Numbered from the stretch's first letter, positions 27,820 to 37,842 are shown. The stretch: 64,000 nt of DNA from Betaproteobacteria bacterium (GCA_021298815.1 JAJTHE010000006.1:1-64000); one strand, 5' to 3'. Made by a program: numbers and translations. Notes: generated by a model not told the origin, from the sequence alone.

Positions 27820-30020
27820 GCCGCCTGCCCCCGGCCCTGCAGCGCCCCTGGGTACGCGAGGCCCTGTGGTGCGCGTTGATCGCGCCGATGGTGGCCGCAC
27901 CCCTGCTCGGCGCCGCGCCGCGGCTGCTGCTCGCCCTCGGCAGCGCACTGGCGTTCTGGCGTGCCTACGTGATCGGCCGGCGCGCGATGCATGCCCGGCA
28001 GCACGACGTCGCGCTGCCGCTGGGGTCGCAGAGCAACTGGATGCTGCTCGCGTCCCTTGCGCTGGTGCTGGCCCCGCATGCGCTGCGGCTGCCGGCATGG
28101 CTGACCGTGCTGGTCGTGCTGTTCATCGGCTGGAGGATTGCCGTGATGCGCACCGCGATGCGCCCCTTGACGCGTGGCACGTCCCGCTCCCTGTTCCGCG
28201 GGGGCGTCCGGCCGCCGCCACGGGCCCTGCTGGTGGCGATGGTGAGCGCAGCGAGCGTCGGCGTGTTCCTGCAGTACGGGACGCTGTTCGGCCGCGAACC
28301 CGGCGTCGCGCTGCTGTCGATCATGATCGCGATGAAGCTGCTCGAGTTGCAGTCGCGCCGCGATGCGACCGTGCTGGTGTTCCTGGCCTACTTCCTGGTG
28401 ATCACCAACTTCCTGTATTCGCAGACGCTGCCGACCGCGCTGCTGATGCTGGCTGCGGTCTGGCTGATCACGGCCACCATGATCGGCTTCCACCAGCGCG
28501 ATCCGCGCTTCCGGCAGACCACTTTCCTCGCCGCGCAGTTGCTGGTGCAGGCGGTGCCGCTGATGATCGTGCTGTTCGTCTTCTTCCCGCGGCTGCCCGG
28601 CCCCCTGTGGGGCCTGCCGCGCGACGGCGGACAGGGCGTGACCGGCCTGTCCGACTCGATGAGTCCGGGCAGCTTCGGCCAGCTGTCCGCATCGGCCGAC
28701 GTGGCGTTCCGCGTCGAGTTCCCCGGAGCGATGCCGCGCCCGGTCGATCTCTACTGGCGCGGCCCGGTCTTCTGGCAGTTCGACGGACGCATCTGGACGA
28801 TCGGCAGCGCGCCTTCCGGTCCGACCGCACCTCCGGTGATACGCGCGATCTCGGAGCCGATCGCCTACACCGTGACGCTGGAGCCGCATTTCGAACGCTG
28901 GCTGCTCGCGCTGGATATGCCGAGCGCGCTGCCGCCGGAGACGCGCATGTCCGGCGAGTTCGTGCTGCTGGCGAACGGGCAGGTGCGGACCCGGGTCCGC
29001 TATGAAGGACGCGCCGCACTCGACTACCGGGTCAACGAGAACGAATCGGAAGCGAACCTGCGGCGCGCGCTGCAATTGCCGGCGGGGCTCAACCCGAGGA
29101 CGCTCGCGCTTGCCGCCGAACTGCGTGCCGCGGGCCTCGCGCCCGAGAGGATGGTCGAGCAGGTACTGGACCGGTTCCGCAGAGAGCCGTTCTTCTACAC
29201 GACCAACCCGCCATTGCTCGATTCGAAGCATACGATCGACCAGTTCCTGTTCGAATCCCGGCGCGGCTTCTGCGAACACTACGCCTCGGCCTTCACCTTC
29301 CTTATGCGGGCGGCGGGCGTGCCGGCCCGCGTGGTCACCGGCTACCAGGGCGGCGTGGTCAATCCGGTCGGCAACTACCTCGTGGTGCGCCAGGCCGAAG
29401 CCCATGCCTGGAGCGAAGTCTGGATCGCGGGACGCGGCTGGGTGCGGGTCGATCCGACCGCGGCGGTGTCCCCCCTGCGCGTCGAGTCCGGCATCGCCGC
29501 ATCGATCGCGCAGGACGATCCGCTGCCGCTGCTGGTCCGCGGCTCGGTGCCGATGCTGTCGCGCGCCGGCTTCGCGATGGATGCGGTGGCCAATGCCTGG
29601 AACCAGTGGATCCTGTCCTACAACACGCAGCGCCAGCAGCAGTTGCTGCGCAACCTCGGCCTCGATGCGAGCGACTGGAAGACCCTGTCGGTGATGCTGC
29701 TCGCGGGCGCCTGCGCCGCCACCCTGCTGGCCGCCCTGTTCGCGCTGCGCAGCCTGCTGCCGGGCCGCCGGGACCCGGTCGTCCGCGCATGGGAACGGCT
29801 TTGCCGCAAGCTGGCGCAGACGGGCGTGGTGCGTGCCCCGGGCGAGGGGCCGAGCGCGTTCGCCCGCCGCGCCGCGGCTGCGCGGCCGGACCTGGCCGCA
29901 GGGATCGGGGAGATCGCCGCCTGCTACGTCAGGCTGCGCTACCAGCCGCCGGGGTCCGACGCGGCTGCGTCCGCCGCCACGGCCGACCTGCAGCGACGGG
30001 TGCGGATGCTCAAGACTTGA
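27816..30020 (+). CDS. TgpA-type membrane transglutaminase-like protein (DUF3488)
   Basis: A 734-residue inner-membrane protein. Several N-terminal membrane segments (roughly 15-210) precede a large periplasmic part with a transglutaminase core: the catalytic Cys in FLFESRRGFCEHYASAFTF, His in QAEAHAWSEVW and Asp in RVDPTAAVSP. A further membrane segment lies at about 625-645 (LSVMLLAGACAATLLAALF), with a cytoplasmic DUF4129-like tail. The start is a GTG overlapping the DUF58 stop; the same frame is open further left but inside DUF58. Relatives (TgpA of Pseudomonas) are essential or envelope-related; the acceptor substrates are unknown. Confidence 0.93.
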   Translation: MSRLPPALQRPWVREALWCALIAPMVAAPLLGAAPRLLLALGSALAFWRAYVIGRRAMHARQHDVALPLGSQSNWMLLASLALVLAPHALRLPAWLTVLVVLFIGWRIAVMRTAMRPLTRGTSRSLFRGGVRPPPRALLVAMVSAASVGVFLQYGTLFGREPGVALLSIMIAMKLLELQSRRDATVLVFLAYFLVITNFLYSQTLPTALLMLAAVWLITATMIGFHQRDPRFRQTTFLAAQLLVQAVPLMIVLFVFFPRLPGPLWGLPRDGGQGVTGLSDSMSPGSFGQLSASADVAFRVEFPGAMPRPVDLYWRGPVFWQFDGRIWTIGSAPSGPTAPPVIRAISEPIAYTVTLEPHFERWLLALDMPSALPPETRMSGEFVLLANGQVRTRVRYEGRAALDYRVNENESEANLRRALQLPAGLNPRTLALAAELRAAGLAPERMVEQVLDRFRREPFFYTTNPPLLDSKHTIDQFLFESRRGFCEHYASAFTFLMRAAGVPARVVTGYQGGVVNPVGNYLVVRQAEAHAWSEVWIAGRGWVRVDPTAAVSPLRVESGIAASIAQDDPLPLLVRGSVPMLSRAGFAMDAVANAWNQWILSYNTQRQQQLLRNLGLDASDWKTLSVMLLAGACAATLLAALFALRSLLPGRRDPVVRAWERLCRKLAQTGVVRAPGEGPSAFARRAAAARPDLAAGIGEIAACYVRLRYQPPGSDAAASAATADLQRRVRMLKT

Positions 30021-30068
30021 GGGCGCAGGCCGATAACGCAGATTCAGCTTCCTGCAGTCCGGCCCTAG

Positions 30069-31010
30069 ATGAGCGAAGACAGCGCAGCATCCCACGCCGG
30101 CGGTCGCGGTCATGCCGACGACGCCGACGCGACCCAGGTCGCGCCGGCCGGCGATCCCGACGCCTCGGTGGCACCCGACATGGCGCCTACCGCCGACGCG
30201 TTCGACACGATGGCCGCGTTCGATACCTCATCGCCCGGGCTCGAGGCCGCGCCGGACGATGCCGGCGACGCGGCCGACGGGGACGGACCAGATTCGGGCG
30301 TGGCGCCTGCCGCGCGTGGCGGGCTGCTGGCCCGCCTGCCCGGCGAGCGGCGGCACTGGATGCTGGCGGGCATGGTGTCGGGAGGTATCCTCTTCGGCGG
30401 GCTCGCGAGCGCGGGCGTCGCCTGGAAGATGATCAGCAGCCGCAACGCCGAGGTCGAGGCGCGCACCGCGAGGCTCGACCTGCAGTCGAGCCGGATCGCC
30501 GAGCAGGAGGCAAGGATCGAGGTCCTGACCCGCGCCGTGAAGGAAAGGCCGCTGCCGGACGAGGCCGGCACGGCGCCCGACCGGACGGCTGACGGCGGTG
30601 GTGCGGCATTGGGCAGCATGGGCGAGCCGTCGACGCCATCCCAGCCGCAGAAGGCGGCGCAACCCCCGGCTCCGTCGGCCACGGCCGTGGACCCTGCCCC
30701 CGCAGCGAAGGCTGCGGACCCACCCTCGGCAGCGAAGGCTGCGCCCCCCGCCCCCGCCGCCAAGGCCGCGGAATCCGCCACCGCAGCCAAGGCACCCGCA
30801 CCCCCGCTAGCCCCGGTGCCGGCCTCGTCTCGTGCAGAGGTGGCACCCGCAGGTTCCACTGCGCCGGCAGGCGCCGGGGCCGCGTCGCCCTCGGTGGCCG
30901 GCAGCGGCATCTGCGACGTGCCGGGCGGCACCGCCGGGGCCGCGCAGATGCGCAAGTGCATCGAGTGGTTCGCGGGCCGCGGCAAGCCGCCCGCGACACC
31001 GCCGCCCTGA
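30069..31010 (+). CDS. Unrecognised single-pass membrane protein, Ala/Pro-rich
   Basis: A 313-residue protein I do not recognise. It has an acidic, Ala-rich N-terminal 95 residues, one membrane segment (WMLAGMVSGGILFGGLASAG, about 97-118), a short coiled coil (EARTARLDLQSSRIAEQEAR, about 130-160), then a low-complexity Ala/Pro stretch with repeated PAAKAA and SAAKAA units, and a small ordered C-terminus with two Cys (GICDVPGGTAGAAQMRKCIEW). The layout suggests the C-terminal end is periplasmic on a flexible stalk, with the paired Cys able to form a disulfide. It follows the tgpA gene by 48 bases and may belong to that unit. Confidence 0.75.
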   Translation: MSEDSAASHAGGRGHADDADATQVAPAGDPDASVAPDMAPTADAFDTMAAFDTSSPGLEAAPDDAGDAADGDGPDSGVAPAARGGLLARLPGERRHWMLAGMVSGGILFGGLASAGVAWKMISSRNAEVEARTARLDLQSSRIAEQEARIEVLTRAVKERPLPDEAGTAPDRTADGGGAALGSMGEPSTPSQPQKAAQPPAPSATAVDPAPAAKAADPPSAAKAAPPAPAAKAAESATAAKAPAPPLAPVPASSRAEVAPAGSTAPAGAGAASPSVAGSGICDVPGGTAGAAQMRKCIEWFAGRGKPPATPPP

Positions 31011-31025
31011 CCCCCGGGAGCAAGC

Positions 31026-32714
31026 TCAGCCCGCGAGCTCGGGCTCCACTTCGAATCGCACATGTTCGAAGTTCACGCCCCGCTCGAGCAGTTGCACGAA
31101 CTTGATGGTGGTGCGCCGTCCCTCGATCACCAGCCGGAAGCGGGCGTTGTCGATGTAGACGCCGGGTTCCACCAGCACCGAATTGTCCTCCAGCAGCGCG
31201 ATCACATCGACGTACACGGACACGCCCGGATCCTGCGACCGTTCGAACACCGACACCTGGCGGTTGTCGAGCGCGCCGATGCGTGCGCAGCGGCCGGTGC
31301 CGGGGAAGCGCTGTACGCCGACGGTCGCATGTTCCTTGACGTTGCGCGACAGCCGGCGCACCACGCCCGCGGTCCAGTCGGCGTCGCCGGGTCGGCGCAG
31401 GCCCAGCAGGATGCCGACCTGCATCCACTGGGTCGGGGCCTGTGCGATCGCACCGAAGCCGAAGTCGGAGACGTCGGTCAGCACCCATTCGAGGGTCATC
31501 TGCCGGTTCTGGGCCTCGATCATGGCGCGCACGCGCGCGACCTCGTCGTCTGCCCCCTGCTGCGGATCGCGCTGCTCGGCCACGAAACCGTAGCGGCTGA
31601 ACTCTTCACGCTGCTGGGTGCTCAGGTCGGTGCCGGCCTTTCCCTCGGTGAGGCGCAGGTAGGAGATGCCGGCGATCAGGCGCCGGATCTCGCGATAGCC
31701 ATGCACGACCTCGAGCCGCTCCTGCAGTTCCGACCGGTCGTGCACCCTGCGCGGCGGCGTCCGGGACCAGTTCAGCACCAGCTTCTCGATCAGGTTGACC
31801 GCGCTCTGCACCCCCTCCAGTCCCTCCAGCGTGAGGAAGGCAGGCAGCGCGCGCGTGCGCCGCAGCTCGCGCGCCAGGCTGACCAGCTGGGCATACACCT
31901 GGCCCGGCCCGAGGTAGCGCTGGGACATGCGCGGGGTGGCCTCCCGGCTGCAGCGATGGGGCGGTGCCGACAGCGCGAGGTCGACCACGAACGGCGTGTC
32001 GACATCCGGTGCCTCGCGGACCACGAAGAAGTTCAGCAACTCGCGCACCACGCGATCGAGGTACTCCATCTGCATGTGGTCGAGGTTGCCGATCGGTGCC
32101 AGCTCGAACCAAATCGCCGCCAGGAACTCGCGGTAGGCACTGGTGTCGGCTGCGGTACCCGGCAGGCGCACCGACTTGCGCGCGATGCCCAGCTGCTCGG
32201 CCATCTGGTAGGTGCCGTAGAAATCGCTCCACAGTGCGGCATCGACCGCCCGGTAGCGCATCCGGACAAGCTTCTTGCGCTCGGCCATCGCCGCCATCGC
32301 GCGCGCCGCCAGCACGGTCGCGGTGGCCTTGTCCCGCTCCATCGGCTTGTCGACGTCGAACAGGTCGCGCAACGCGCTGCGGCACGCATCGGCGACCTGG
32401 CCGCTGTAGGTCGACAGCGCGAACCAGGTCTGTTCGGCACGATGCTGCGTCGGTGTCGAGGAGAGGTAGTCGAACATAACCTCGCGCGTGAAGCGCGCGG
32501 CCTCCGCATCGAGTGCGCGGATGGCGGCGAGGCGGTCCGGCGGGTCGAGGTCAGGCCGACCGGTCAGCGCCAGCCATTCGCCCAGTTCCTGGATCGCCTT
32601 CATCCCGTTGGCGTGCGGAAGCTCGTCGATGATCTCCCGCAGTGCCTCCGCACCGGCGAGCGGATGCGTCGTCTTCTTGCGGATCCCGAGGTTCCTGCTT
32701 AGCCAGTCGAGCAC
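31026..32714 (-). CDS. Unrecognised 562-residue cytoplasmic protein, possibly with a C-terminal PilZ-like beta domain
   Basis: A 562-residue protein with a GTG start (32712-32714) preceded by an AGGGGGA stretch. It lacks a signal peptide or membrane segments. The first 370 residues look helical and charged, with no known motif. The last 190 are beta-rich (GVQRFPGTGRCARIGALDN, VSVYVDVIALLEDNS, RLVIEGRRTTIKFVQLLERG), a pattern compatible with a PilZ-like barrel, but the canonical RxxxR and D/NxSxxG c-di-GMP motifs are not evident. It lies directly downstream of nlpD, where rpoS is found in many gammaproteobacteria and betaproteobacteria. Function unknown. Confidence 0.8.
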   Translation of the reverse strand: MLDWLSRNLGIRKKTTHPLAGAEALREIIDELPHANGMKAIQELGEWLALTGRPDLDPPDRLAAIRALDAEAARFTREVMFDYLSSTPTQHRAEQTWFALSTYSGQVADACRSALRDLFDVDKPMERDKATATVLAARAMAAMAERKKLVRMRYRAVDAALWSDFYGTYQMAEQLGIARKSVRLPGTAADTSAYREFLAAIWFELAPIGNLDHMQMEYLDRVVRELLNFFVVREAPDVDTPFVVDLALSAPPHRCSREATPRMSQRYLGPGQVYAQLVSLARELRRTRALPAFLTLEGLEGVQSAVNLIEKLVLNWSRTPPRRVHDRSELQERLEVVHGYREIRRLIAGISYLRLTEGKAGTDLSTQQREEFSRYGFVAEQRDPQQGADDEVARVRAMIEAQNRQMTLEWVLTDVSDFGFGAIAQAPTQWMQVGILLGLRRPGDADWTAGVVRRLSRNVKEHATVGVQRFPGTGRCARIGALDNRQVSVFERSQDPGVSVYVDVIALLEDNSVLVEPGVYIDNARFRLVIEGRRTTIKFVQLLERGVNFEHVRFEVEPELAG

Positions 32715-32889
32715 GACCCTGATGTCCCCCTAGAACATGACTGGCGGATTCCGCACGGCGATGCTTCCGGCATCGCTGCCACCAGGGTTGCGGAGGCTGG
32801 GTATGGCCGGTTGCGCAAGCCCAGCGCCAATGCCTGCACCGGACAACGCATTCCGGCGCGGCCAGCCCGGCCAGGGGACGGACCGGGCG

Positions 32890-33903
32890 TCACGAGGCCC
32901 CCTCGGGAGGCAGGTAGCGCAGCGGATCGATCGGCCGGCCCATGCGCCGGATCTCGAAGTGCAGCTTCACCCGGTCGGCGTCGGTGCTGCCCATCTCGGC
33001 GATGCGCTGCCCGCGGCTGACCGCCTGGCCCTCCTTCACCAGCAGTTCGGAGGCATGCGCGTACACGCTGACGTACTGGTCATTGTGCTTGACGATGAGC
33101 ATCCGTCCGTAGCCGCGGATGGCGGAGCCGCTGTAGACGACCCGGCCGTCGGCGCTCGCCAGGATCGGCTGCCCTGCCTTGCCGCCGATGTCGATGCCGC
33201 GGTTGGTATCGGAGAACCGTTCGATCAGCGTGCCCGAGGCCGGCCACGCCCAGTTGATCGCCACGGGCGCGGCAGCCGCATCCCCCTTCGGGGGCAGCAC
33301 CGGGTCGGGCACGGTCGCCACGGGCGGTTCCGGGCGGAGCGCAGCCGGCTCGCCGGGGCGGCGCCCGGCGGCCGTGGCATCGGCGAGCGCGCGCTCCGAG
33401 AACGGCTGGCGCAGCGCGCGCGGTTCCGTGCGCATGCCCTCGGGATCGAGCGGGACGGCACGTGCAAGGCCTCCGGGCGGACGCACTTCGGCCGGACGGG
33501 CGATCGCCGCGGCGCCGCCAGCCGGTGCCGTACCGGAATCCCCGGGCGCACGCAGCCGCAGCGTCTGTCCGACGCGGATCAGGTTGATGTTCTCGAGCCG
33601 GTTCCAGGCCGCGACATCGCGGTAGTCGAGCCCGTACTCCAGCGAGATGCTGAGCAGGGTGTCGCCCTTGCGCACCACATGCACCTCGGGACGGGTATCG
33701 CGCTCGACCACCGGCGCACTGCCGGGGACGGTATCGGTACGCGCCGGCGGCGGCGCGACGGGCGCGCGCTGTACGGGAGCTTCCGGTGGCGGCGGCGGCC
33801 GCTGCACGACCGGTGCAGGCGCCGGCGCCGCACACGCGGCCAGCAGCAGCACGACGCACGACGCGCCGAGGCCGCGCAGGCGCCGCAGGTCTGCGCGCCT
33901 CAT
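32890..33903 (-). CDS. nlpD: NlpD-like lipoprotein, LysM plus degenerate LytM (M23) domain
   Basis: A 337-residue outer-membrane lipoprotein with lipobox LLAAC, a Pro-rich linker, a LysM motif ([20 protein letters not shown], close to [11 protein letters not shown]) and a C-terminal M23/LytM fold. In the fold the zinc His of the first motif is Asn (NRGIDIGG) and the last HxH reads KLHFEIR, so it should be catalytically dead, as known for E. coli NlpD, which activates amidase AmiC in cell division. The ATG overlaps the pcm stop (33900-33903). The order surE-pcm-nlpD is the classical one. Confidence 0.93.
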   Translation of the reverse strand: MRRADLRRLRGLGASCVVLLLAACAAPAPAPVVQRPPPPPEAPVQRAPVAPPPARTDTVPGSAPVVERDTRPEVHVVRKGDTLLSISLEYGLDYRDVAAWNRLENINLIRVGQTLRLRAPGDSGTAPAGGAAAIARPAEVRPPGGLARAVPLDPEGMRTEPRALRQPFSERALADATAAGRRPGEPAALRPEPPVATVPDPVLPPKGDAAAAPVAINWAWPASGTLIERFSDTNRGIDIGGKAGQPILASADGRVVYSGSAIRGYGRMLIVKHNDQYVSVYAHASELLVKEGQAVSRGQRIAEMGSTDADRVKLHFEIRRMGRPIDPLRYLPPEGAS

Positions 33904-34577
33904 ACCTTCCCCAGCAGCGCAGGCACGAAACGCACCGGGTCGAACTCGGTCTCGCGGAAGCGGTTGCCGACGCGTTCGATCAGGCAGAGCCGCTGTGCCG
34001 CCCCCGCGCTGCCCTTGGGCAGTACCAGCCGGCCGTTGGGCGCGAGTTGCGCGAGCAGTTCGTCCGGGATGTGCGGCAGCGCGGCGGAGATGACGATCGC
34101 ATCGAAGGGGGCGGCTTCCGGCAGGCCGCCGAGCCCGTCCGCATGGCGCAGGCGAACGTTGCCCATCTTGAGTTCGCGCACCAGCAGGTGGCGTGCCTTC
34201 GCCGCCAGTTCGGCGATGCGTTCCAGCGCGAACACCTCCTTCGCCAGGTGCGACAGGACCGCAGCCTGGTAGCCGCTGCCGGCGCCGATCTCGAGCACGC
34301 GGCCCATCGCGGTGCCGTTGCGCAGCAGTTCGGCGACGCGGGCGACGGTCATCGGCTGCGAGATGGTCTGGCTGAAGCCGATGGGAAGCGCCAGGTCGTC
34401 GTAGGCGCGGCTGGCGAGTGCTTCCTCGATGAACAGGTGGCGCGGCACCGCGCCCATCGCACCGAGCACGACCTCGTCGTGGATGCCGGCCGCGCGCAGG
34501 CGCTCGACCATGCGCAGCCGGGTGCGGTCGGAGGTCATGCCCACGCCGCTCGCGCGGGGCTTGCGGATCACCGCCAT
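33900..34577 (-). CDS. pcm: Protein-L-isoaspartate O-methyltransferase
   Basis: A 225-residue AdoMet-dependent enzyme that repairs isoaspartyl residues in aged proteins. Seen are [20 protein letters not shown], the AdoMet loop [19 protein letters not shown], and the post-loop [18 protein letters not shown]. The start [14 protein letters not shown] (ATG 34575-34577) has been chosen; the inner [10 protein letters not shown], 13 residues later, is an equally plausible start near the E. coli one. It lies between surE and nlpD, with a four-base overlap onto nlpD. Confidence 0.94.
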   Translation of the reverse strand: MAVIRKPRASGVGMTSDRTRLRMVERLRAAGIHDEVVLGAMGAVPRHLFIEEALASRAYDDLALPIGFSQTISQPMTVARVAELLRNGTAMGRVLEIGAGSGYQAAVLSHLAKEVFALERIAELAAKARHLLVRELKMGNVRLRHADGLGGLPEAAPFDAIVISAALPHIPDELLAQLAPNGRLVLPKGSAGAAQRLCLIERVGNRFRETEFDPVRFVPALLGKV

Positions 34578-34712
34578 GGCGAGCCGTTCCCGGGGCCGCC
34601 TCGGGTGCCGCCCTGCATGCCGCTGTCCGTGTTGCCCCTGTTCGTCATCCGTGAAGTCACGCCACCCGATCCTGCATCGCAAAGCCTGCCCGTTTTCGCC
34701 CGCACTTCCGTC

Positions 34713-35456
34713 TCAGCCGCGCAGCCAATCGCCGAGGATCGACAACTGATCGAAATAGGTCAAGTCCATCTGCAGCGGCGTCACGGACACGCCGCCGTGC
34801 TCGACCGTGTGGAAGTCCGTCCCCTCGCCCGCATCCTGCGCAGCGCCGGCCGCGCCGACCCAGTAGACCGTCTCGCCGCGCGGGTTCTGCGTCGGGATGG
34901 CGGGCTGTGCCTTGTGCCGCTTGCCCAGGCGGGTGACCCGCACCGGGCCGAGCGCTGCGTAGGGGAGATCGGGGACGTTCACGTTCAGCAGCATCGCGGT
35001 GGCCGGTGGCGTGCGCATGACCCGCTCGACCAGTTCTGCCGCGACCCGTGCCGCGCTCTCGTAATGGCCTTTCGACTGGCTTACCATGGACACGGCGATC
35101 GAGGGCAACCCGAGCAGGAAGCCCTCGGTCGCGGCCGCCACCGTCCCGGAGTAGATGGTGTCGTCGCCCATGTTCGCGCCATGGTTCACTCCGGACACCA
35201 CGATGTCCGGCAGGTCGTCGAGCAGCCCGGTGACCGCAAGGTGGACGCAGTCGGTCGGCGTACCGTCGACATAGAGGAACCCGGTATGGGACCGGCGCAC
35301 CCGCAAAGGGCGGTCGAGGGTGAGCGAATTGCTCGCACCGCTGCGATCGCGTTCGGGCGCCACCACGGTGACCTCACCGATCGTGCGCATGGCCTCTGCG
35401 AGTGCCGCCAGGCCGGGGGCGAAATAGCCGTCGTCGTTGCTGAGCAGGATGCGCAT
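34713..35456 (-). CDS. surE: 5'/3'-nucleotidase SurE
   Basis: A 247-residue stationary-phase survival phosphatase hydrolysing nucleoside monophosphates. It has the metal-binding N-terminus [15 protein letters not shown] with the Asp pair, [20 protein letters not shown], and the core [24 protein letters not shown] nine bases upstream (35463-35465) would give three extra residues (MSA) and is better spaced from GGGAAA, so the true start is uncertain by three codons. Downstream, 135 bases on, is pcm. A TATAAT lies 23 bases upstream of the ATG. Confidence 0.95.
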   Translation of the reverse strand: MRILLSNDDGYFAPGLAALAEAMRTIGEVTVVAPERDRSGASNSLTLDRPLRVRRSHTGFLYVDGTPTDCVHLAVTGLLDDLPDIVVSGVNHGANMGDDTIYSGTVAAATEGFLLGLPSIAVSMVSQSKGHYESAARVAAELVERVMRTPPATAMLLNVNVPDLPYAALGPVRVTRLGKRHKAQPAIPTQNPRGETVYWVGAAGAAQDAGEGTDFHTVEHGGVSVTPLQMDLTYFDQLSILGDWLRG

Positions 35457-35478
35457 GGCGCTCACGGAATGTTTCCCG

Positions 35479-35484
35479 ATTATA
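35479..35484 (-). promoter_or_regulatory. -10 box TATAAT upstream of surE
   Basis: A perfect TATAAT on the minus strand in GC-rich sequence, with a short implied leader to the surE start. The matching -35 position (GCGGCA at 17 bases) is poor, so strength is doubtful. Confidence 0.4.
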
Positions 35485-35527
35485 ACCGGGCCGAAGGCGA
35501 CTGCCGCCGCCCGGGGAAACGCGCGGT

Positions 35528-37015
35528 TCAGGGCCAGCGCGTGATGGCGAAGCCGATGCGCAGTTGCGCTGGGAACCGGCGGTCGTAGTCGAGGATGCTC
35601 TCGCCGTAGCCGTTGAAGTACTGGAAGTAGATGTAGCCGTCGAGGTTGCCCAACGACACAGTGCGCAGCGGATAGGAAGCCTCGACCAGCGTCGAGCCGA
35701 AGTGCTTGCCGGTGCCGCGGCGCAGGGTGGAAGAGAACTGCCAGCGGTCGGGATGGCCGATGCTCGCGAACAGGTCGGCGTGCCCGCGGTAGCGGGCGAT
35801 GTCGGCATTGCCGTCGCGGTCGAGATAACCGTGCAGGCGCGGCCCCAGCGTGAGTTGCCAGCCTGCGGGGTCGCCCAGGCGGGCCATCGGCCGCACGAAC
35901 GCCGTGTTGATGCTGCGGGAAGAGGGTCCGTCACGACCATTGGACTCGTGCTCGACGCCGGCAGCCAGGCCGAGGCGCATGCCCCTGGCCGCTGATGTCC
36001 AGAGGGCATCGTTCCGATAGAACAGGCTCGGCCGGTAACTCGAGTCGCGAAACGGCGCCGAATCGGATTCGAGGTCCCACAGCGCAGTCTGCGTGTACCC
36101 GAAGTAGACATGGCGCAGCGGCGCGAGGTCGCGCGCGAGGTCGCCGCCCTCGTTGAAGAGGCGGTACTTGAAGGAGATCTGGAAGCGGGCATTGCGCCGC
36201 TCGCGATCGCCGAACGCGATGTAGACGGGTTCATGCGCCGAGATCGCGCTGCCCAGGCGGTCGGTCTGCGATACCCGGGCGCCGGCAGGAGAATCGCCCG
36301 GCCTCGCCGCTTCGAGCGCCGCTGCGGCGGGGGACTGCGCGGTGGCAGCAGCGGTGGCAACGTCGGCAGCGTCCCCCGGGCCTGCCGGCCGGTCGGCGAA
36401 CGCGACCAGCGCCCGCCCTCCCGCCGACGTACGGAACACGGTGGCACCGGCCACCGCGGGCGGCAGTTCCAGGCGATAGCGGACCCGCCGGAACTGTCCC
36501 GGTGCCACCGTCACCACACCGACGACTGGCGCGCCGGCCTCCACGGGCATCCGCGCCTGCAGCCGGTAGGTGCGGCCGGCGGACTCGACCGCCACCTCGA
36601 TCGTGGCCGGTACCTCGACCGCTTGCCCGGCGCCACCTTCGTTGAGCAGCGTCCACACCAGCTGCACGCTGCGATGCATGGCATCGTCCACCGACTCCAC
36701 GGACAGCGTGCCCGACGGCAGGCCGGACCGGATGGCCGATGCCGACGCGGCCCCTGCAGAAGGCAACACGGCCCCGGCGCCACCCATCAGGGCCGCTGCA
36801 TCCACGCGCCCCGGGCCTGCGGCCAACAGCAGCAGCAGCAGCAGGCAGCCCACGGTCCCGGCTCCGGCATGCCGTGCGCTGCGACCGACGCCATGTGGCA
36901 CGGGGCAGGACGACGGGGACGCCTGCGGCACCGATGCCTTCGGCACGGATGCGTGCGCGGCAGGTGCCGTGGATCGGGTCCGCGCGGGAGGTGGGGGACG
37001 CACGGGATGGAACAC
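35528..37015 (-). CDS. pldA: Outer-membrane phospholipase A with N-terminal extension
   Basis: A 495-residue protein, much longer than the ~290-residue OMPLA. The last ~270 residues are the OMPLA barrel: [32 protein letters not shown], and the catalytic triad in [16 protein letters not shown], where His, Ser (+2) and Asn (+14) have the spacing of His142, Ser144 and Asn156 in E. coli. The protein ends in an aromatic-rich strand, FAITRWP. In front is a hydrophobic segment ([16 protein letters not shown], about 54-69) and a ~140-residue beta-rich region resembling an Ig-like fold. The long N-terminal leader before the hydrophobic segment may be over-called, and a downstream start is possible. 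Confidence 0.9.
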   Translation of the reverse strand: MFHPVRPPPPARTRSTAPAAHASVPKASVPQASPSSCPVPHGVGRSARHAGAGTVGCLLLLLLLAAGPGRVDAAALMGGAGAVLPSAGAASASAIRSGLPSGTLSVESVDDAMHRSVQLVWTLLNEGGAGQAVEVPATIEVAVESAGRTYRLQARMPVEAGAPVVGVVTVAPGQFRRVRYRLELPPAVAGATVFRTSAGGRALVAFADRPAGPGDAADVATAAATAQSPAAAALEAARPGDSPAGARVSQTDRLGSAISAHEPVYIAFGDRERRNARFQISFKYRLFNEGGDLARDLAPLRHVYFGYTQTALWDLESDSAPFRDSSYRPSLFYRNDALWTSAARGMRLGLAAGVEHESNGRDGPSSRSINTAFVRPMARLGDPAGWQLTLGPRLHGYLDRDGNADIARYRGHADLFASIGHPDRWQFSSTLRRGTGKHFGSTLVEASYPLRTVSLGNLDGYIYFQYFNGYGESILDYDRRFPAQLRIGFAITRWP

Positions 37016-37124
37016 CGTCCGATGCTACGATAACCGGAGGCGGTGCACTGCATCCGCATGCACTGCACCATGCCCGGCCCCGCCCGGCCCTGTCGTCCTT
37101 CCCGTCCTTCCGGAAAGTCACCCC

Positions 37125-37805
37125 ATGTCGATCGGCTTCTGCATCCATCCCCGCCCCGCCCGTCCTTCGCGCGCGCTGGTCTCCAGGTTCAAGGGCGTCG
37201 TCTGTGCCCACCTGTCCGACAATATGTCGCGCCTCGCAGGCAGCGACGCTGCGCTGCGGCCATGGCACCGGAAGGGCCAGTTGCTGGGTGTCGCACTGAC
37301 GGTCCGGGTACCGGCGGGCGACAATCTGATGGTTCACAAGGCGATCGACATCGCCCAACCCGGGGACGTGATCGTCGTGGACGCGGGCGGTGCCACCGCG
37401 CAGGCGATCATCGGCGAGATCATGTCGTCGATGGCGGCCGCACGTGGCGCGGTCGGCATGGTGATCGACGGTGCGATCCGCGACGCAGGTGCGCTCGCCG
37501 CCGGCACCTTCCCGGTGTACGCGCGCGCGGCGACCCATCGCGGCCCCTACAAGAACGGACCTGGCGAGATCCACGTCCCCGTGTCGATCGGCGGCATGAT
37601 CGTGTATCCGAACGACATCATCGTCGGCGACGAGGATGGATTGGTGGCCGTACGCCCCGACGAGGCACCTGCCCTGCTCGCCGCCGCGCGTGCCTGGTGC
37701 GACAAGGAAGACAAGGTGCTGAAGGCCATCCGCGGCCGCAAGCCGATCGATCGCAAGTGGGTCGACGAGGCACTGCGCAGCAAGGGTTGCGGCGGCGTCG
37801 ACTGA
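37125..37805 (+). CDS. RraA-like protein / HMG-CHA aldolase family
   Basis: A 226-residue member of the RraA/4-hydroxy-4-methyl-2-oxoglutarate aldolase fold. Visible are VVCAHLSDNMSRL, GVALTVRVPAGDNLMVHKAI, DVIVVDAGGATAQAIIGEIM, MVIDGAIRDAGAL and VGDEDGLVAVRPDEA. Catabolic relatives cleave C-C bonds of oxo-acids such as 4-carboxy-4-hydroxy-2-oxoadipate; others bind RNase E. With no protocatechuate-pathway genes in view, the role cannot be fixed. The start at 37125 is the first ATG in a good coding context. It is divergent from pldA. Confidence 0.85.
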   Translation: MSIGFCIHPRPARPSRALVSRFKGVVCAHLSDNMSRLAGSDAALRPWHRKGQLLGVALTVRVPAGDNLMVHKAIDIAQPGDVIVVDAGGATAQAIIGEIMSSMAAARGAVGMVIDGAIRDAGALAAGTFPVYARAATHRGPYKNGPGEIHVPVSIGGMIVYPNDIIVGDEDGLVAVRPDEAPALLAAARAWCDKEDKVLKAIRGRKPIDRKWVDEALRSKGCGGVD

Positions 37806-37818
37806 AACCTGCCTGAAA

Positions 37819-37842
37819 CATTGCGGTAATCAGACCGCAATG
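37819..37842. repeat. Perfect 9-bp inverted repeat CATTGCGGT-N6-ACCGCAATG
   Basis: Stem of nine perfect pairs with a six-base loop, 14 bases after the RraA-like stop and 77 before the PEP-CTERM gene. There is no following T-run, so it is either a poor terminator for the upstream gene or a dyad operator for the downstream one. Confidence 0.6.

Noticed and set aside
27366..30113. A long open frame antisense to the tgpA gene
   Set aside because: It is an artefact of high GC bias with few stop codons; its translation is low-complexity (rich in Arg, Gly, His, Gln), and the plus strand carries an unmistakable transglutaminase protein.
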